Assembly: GCA_029202545.1 (NCBI GenBank)
Contig: CP119311.1
Coordinates: forward strand, 3,968,001-4,032,000
Reading direction: 5' to 3'
Source: Candidatus Pseudobacter hemicellulosilyticus
GTDB lineage: Bacteria > Bacteroidota > Bacteroidia > Chitinophagales > Chitinophagaceae
Length of the DNA: 64,000 bases
Position 1 is the stretch's first letter, and each line of letters begins with the position of its first letter. Below the pieces are notes generated by a model. The model saw nothing but the letters and a program-made list of their open reading frames with translations, made no database searches and had not been told where the DNA came from. A program made the position numbers and the translations under genes. Shown here one piece after another: positions 61,628 to 64,000 of the stretch.

Positions 61628-64000
61628 ATGAACTGGCATCAGCTTGACACCCAGAAAGTAATCCAGGAGACAGGCTCTTCAGACAAAGGGCTCAGCGCAT
61701 CCACTGCACAGCAACTGCTGGCCGAAAACGGCCCCAATGAGCTGGTGCAAAAAAAGAAGAAACCCGCCTGGCTGCTCTTTCTCCACCAGTTCACTGATTT
61801 CATGATCATTATCCTCCTGGCCGCCGCCGTTATTGCCGGCGTGGCCGGCGATCTGGCAGATACCATCATCATCCTGGTCATTGTGCTGCTCAATGCCGTC
61901 CTGGGTTTTGTGCAGGAATACCGTGCTGAAAAAGCTATGGAAGCCCTCCGTAAAATGGCCGCCCCCGAAGCCGCCGTCCTGCGCGATGGCCAGCGCACCA
62001 GTATCCCCGCTGCAGAACTGGTGCCCGGCGACCTGGTCCTGCTGGAAGCCGGCGTCCTGGTGCCTGCCGACCTCCGGCTCCTGGAATCCCACTCGCTCCG
62101 CATTGAGGAATCCTCGCTGACCGGGGAATCCGCGCCCGTTGATAAGGACCCTTCACCCATTGATGAGGAAGATCTTCCCCTGGGGGACCGCCTCAATATG
62201 GCCTATAAAAGCACGCAGGTGGCCAATGGCCGGGGCTCCGGCATCGTCATCGCCACCGGCATGAAAACAGAGATCGGCAAAATTGCCGGTATGCTCCAGG
62301 GGGAAGATCCGCAGACACCCTTACGCCTTCGCCTGGCCGATTTTGGCAAGAAGATCACCTGGCTGGTCATCGGTATCTGCGTACTGCTTTTCGGCGTTGG
62401 CCTCCTGCGCGGCGAAGAGCCTGTCAATATGCTGCTGGTGGCCATCTCGCTGGCCGTAGCCGCCATCCCCGAAGCATTGCCTGCCCTGATCACCATTGCC
62501 CTTGCCCGCGGCGCCCGCCGGCTGGTCAAACAAAATGTCCTGATCCGCAAACTGCCCGCCGTAGAGACCCTGGGCTCCGTTTCCTATATCTGTTCTGATA
62601 AGACAGGCACCCTGACCCGTAACAAAATGACCGTTACCGGCATTGTTCCTTTCACCGAAGATCCACTGGATGGCCAGCAGCTCTCCCTCCTGGAAGCCAG
62701 CATGGTCCTTAACCAGGACGCAGTGAAAAAGAAAGAAGGTGGCTGGACCGGAGATCCTACTGAAATAGCCCTCATTGAATATATCCACGGGCAGCACGAT
62801 GAACAGGCCGCAGAAAAGACCGGGCGAGAATTTCCCCGGGTGGGTGAGCTGCCCTTTGACTCCGACCGCAAAAGGATGACCACCATCCACCAGCAGGGCG
62901 ACCGCTACCTGGTGATTGTGAAAGGCGCCACTGAAGCCCTGCTGGATATCCTCCAGGACCAGGGAGCCACAGAAAAGATCAAACAGGAAACCGACCGGCT
63001 GGCAAAAGAAGGCAACCGCGTGCTGGCCTATGGCTACCGGTACCTGGACCAGCTGCCTTCCGAACTGAGCGTTGACGATATTGAAAAAGAGCTGCAGTTC
63101 AGCGGGCTGGCCGGTATGATCGATCCGCCGCGGGAGGGCGTCAAAGAAGCTATTGCCGAATGTAAAAAAGCCGGTATCCGTACCGTGATGATCACGGGTG
63201 ATCACCCCACCACGGCGGCGGCCATTGCCCGCGAGATCGGCATCCTGGAAGAAAAGGATATTGTAATGAGCGGCCGTGAGCTGGGCAAGCTCAGTCCCGA
63301 AGAACTGGGGGGAAAAGTAGAACAGATAGCCGTTTACGCCCGGGTATCGCCCGAGCAGAAACTCAATATCGTAAAAGCCCTGCAGGGCCAGGATCATTTT
63401 GTGGCCATGACCGGCGACGGGGTCAATGATGCGCCCTCGCTGCGCACCGCCAATATCGGCATCGCCATGGGCATTACGGGAACGGATGTAAGTAAGGAAG
63501 CCGCTCATATGATCCTGCTGGATGATAAGTTCACCACCATTGTGGGCGCGGTGAAAGAAGGCCGGCGGATCTACGACAATATCCGCAAGTTTGTGAAGTA
63601 TATCATGACCTGCAACAGCGCCGAGATCTGGACCATCTTCTTTGCGCCCCTGCTGGGCCTCCCTGTGCCCCTGCTGCCCGTGCATATCCTCTGGATCAAC
63701 CTGGTGACGGATGGCCTGCCCGGCCTTACCCTGTCATCGGAACAGGCCGATAAGGACATTATGCAAAGGAAGCCGCGCAGGACCAATGAAAGCCTCTTTG
63801 CCGGCGGACTGGGCTATCATATCATCTGGGTAGGCATCCTGATGGCAGCCCTCACCCTGGGCACCCAGGCCTGGGCCATCCATATCGGTGATGCACACTG
63901 GCAGACCATGGTGTTCACCGTGCTGTCGCTGGCGCAATTAGGCCATGTGCTGGCCATCCGGAGCGATACAGAATTTATTTATAAGAAAGGATTTCTCTCC
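61628..64000 (+). CDS. P2-type cation-transporting ATPase (calcium-pump-like), 3' truncated by window end
   Basis: The frame is open for 791 codons to the window edge. Landmarks in order are the cation-ATPase N-terminal domain (GLSASTAQQLLAENGPNEL), TM helices, the actuator motif TGES at 165-168 (SSLTGESAPVDKD), the ion-binding PEALPA in TM4 (AAIPEALPALITIALARGAR), the phosphorylated Asp324 (CSDKTGTLTRNKMTV), the nucleotide-binding KGATE, and TGDGVNDAPSLRTANIGIAMG. This matches PMR1/SERCA-like P2A pumps. Calcium or manganese transport is most likely, but TM5-6 specificity cannot be settled here. An in-frame ATG at 61604 is an alternative start. Confidence 0.9.
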   Translation, partial: MNWHQLDTQKVIQETGSSDKGLSASTAQQLLAENGPNELVQKKKKPAWLLFLHQFTDFMIIILLAAAVIAGVAGDLADTIIILVIVLLNAVLGFVQEYRAEKAMEALRKMAAPEAAVLRDGQRTSIPAAELVPGDLVLLEAGVLVPADLRLLESHSLRIEESSLTGESAPVDKDPSPIDEEDLPLGDRLNMAYKSTQVANGRGSGIVIATGMKTEIGKIAGMLQGEDPQTPLRLRLADFGKKITWLVIGICVLLFGVGLLRGEEPVNMLLVAISLAVAAIPEALPALITIALARGARRLVKQNVLIRKLPAVETLGSVSYICSDKTGTLTRNKMTVTGIVPFTEDPLDGQQLSLLEASMVLNQDAVKKKEGGWTGDPTEIALIEYIHGQHDEQAAEKTGREFPRVGELPFDSDRKRMTTIHQQGDRYLVIVKGATEALLDILQDQGATEKIKQETDRLAKEGNRVLAYGYRYLDQLPSELSVDDIEKELQFSGLAGMIDPPREGVKEAIAECKKAGIRTVMITGDHPTTAAAIAREIGILEEKDIVMSGRELGKLSPEELGGKVEQIAVYARVSPEQKLNIVKALQGQDHFVAMTGDGVNDAPSLRTANIGIAMGITGTDVSKEAAHMILLDDKFTTIVGAVKEGRRIYDNIRKFVKYIMTCNSAEIWTIFFAPLLGLPVPLLPVHILWINLVTDGLPGLTLSSEQADKDIMQRKPRRTNESLFAGGLGYHIIWVGILMAALTLGTQAWAIHIGDAHWQTMVFTVLSLAQLGHVLAIRSDTEFIYKKGFLS

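Noticed and set aside
62321..63685. Minus-strand frame of 454 codons
   Set aside because: Antisense to the P2 ATPase coding sequence, whose motifs are intact over the whole stretch.

Overview
The window comes from a Bacteroidota chromosome, most likely family Chitinophagaceae. The evidence is three SusC/SusD outer-membrane import loci each with an ECF sigma factor and FecR-type anti-sigma, many Cys-anchored lipoproteins, promoter-like TTTG/TAnnTTTG elements, little use of Shine-Dalgarno sequences, a fused CcoNO oxidase subunit and moderate GC content. Genus cannot be fixed from the sequence alone. No phage, integrase, transposase or CRISPR array is visible. Two non-coding repeat arrays are present.

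Layout. (1) 1-2206: the end of a beta-propeller/DUF5018-like surface protein and a secreted metallophosphoesterase. (2) 2323-12262, plus strand: ECF sigma, FecR, SusC, SusD and a large zinc metalloprotease, read as a peptide or protein import locus. (3) 12263-14970: a 21-nt phased triple repeat, a palindrome, a candidate promoter and two tandem paralogous secreted beta-rich proteins. (4) 15014-21817, minus strand: ECF sigma, a frameshifted FecR, SusC and SusD, with no linked enzyme. (5) 22014-25126: tRNA-Leu(GAG), a sensor kinase, a GT2 glycosyltransferase, a small membrane protein, tRNA-Gly(GCC) and tRNA-Leu(UAA). (6) 25284-27616: a three-lipoprotein operon led by a HmuY-like protein. (7) 27863-30346: a multi-PAS histidine kinase. 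(8) 30433-42545, minus strand: an alpha-mannan utilisation locus (ECF sigma, FecR, SusC, SusD, IPT/NHL lipoprotein, GH76, GH92). (9) 42805-44534: an orphan 8-TM protein and a DUF4198-like protein. (10) 44939-60918: a low-oxygen respiration region. It holds a flavin reductase, a 159-bp tandem repeat array, HemN, a RIC/ScdA-type di-iron protein, a PAS kinase, a complete cbb3 oxidase set (CcoI, S, NO, Q, P, G, H plus a SafE-like protein) and a response regulator fused to a Crp/Fnr module. (11) 61041-64000: a small hypothetical protein and a P2-type cation ATPase that runs off the window.

How the parts work together. The sigma/anti-sigma pairs probably sense substrate import through their SusC partner, whose N-terminal STN domain is the signalling module. 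The mannan locus combines an alpha-1,6-endomannanase (GH76) with an alpha-mannosidase (GH92), which suits fungal or yeast mannan. In the respiration region, heme synthesis (HemN), Fe-S repair (RIC), oxidase assembly (CcoI, CcoG, CcoH) and the oxidase itself cluster with one kinase and one REC-Crp regulator. This suggests a FixL/FixJ/FixK-like oxygen response compressed into two proteins. The most unusual items are that REC-Crp fusion with its nearby inverted repeats, the 159-bp repeat array whose boundary sequences recur at two distant terminators, the CCCCC frameshift in the second fecR, and the phased repeats and palindrome upstream of the tandem secreted paralogues.
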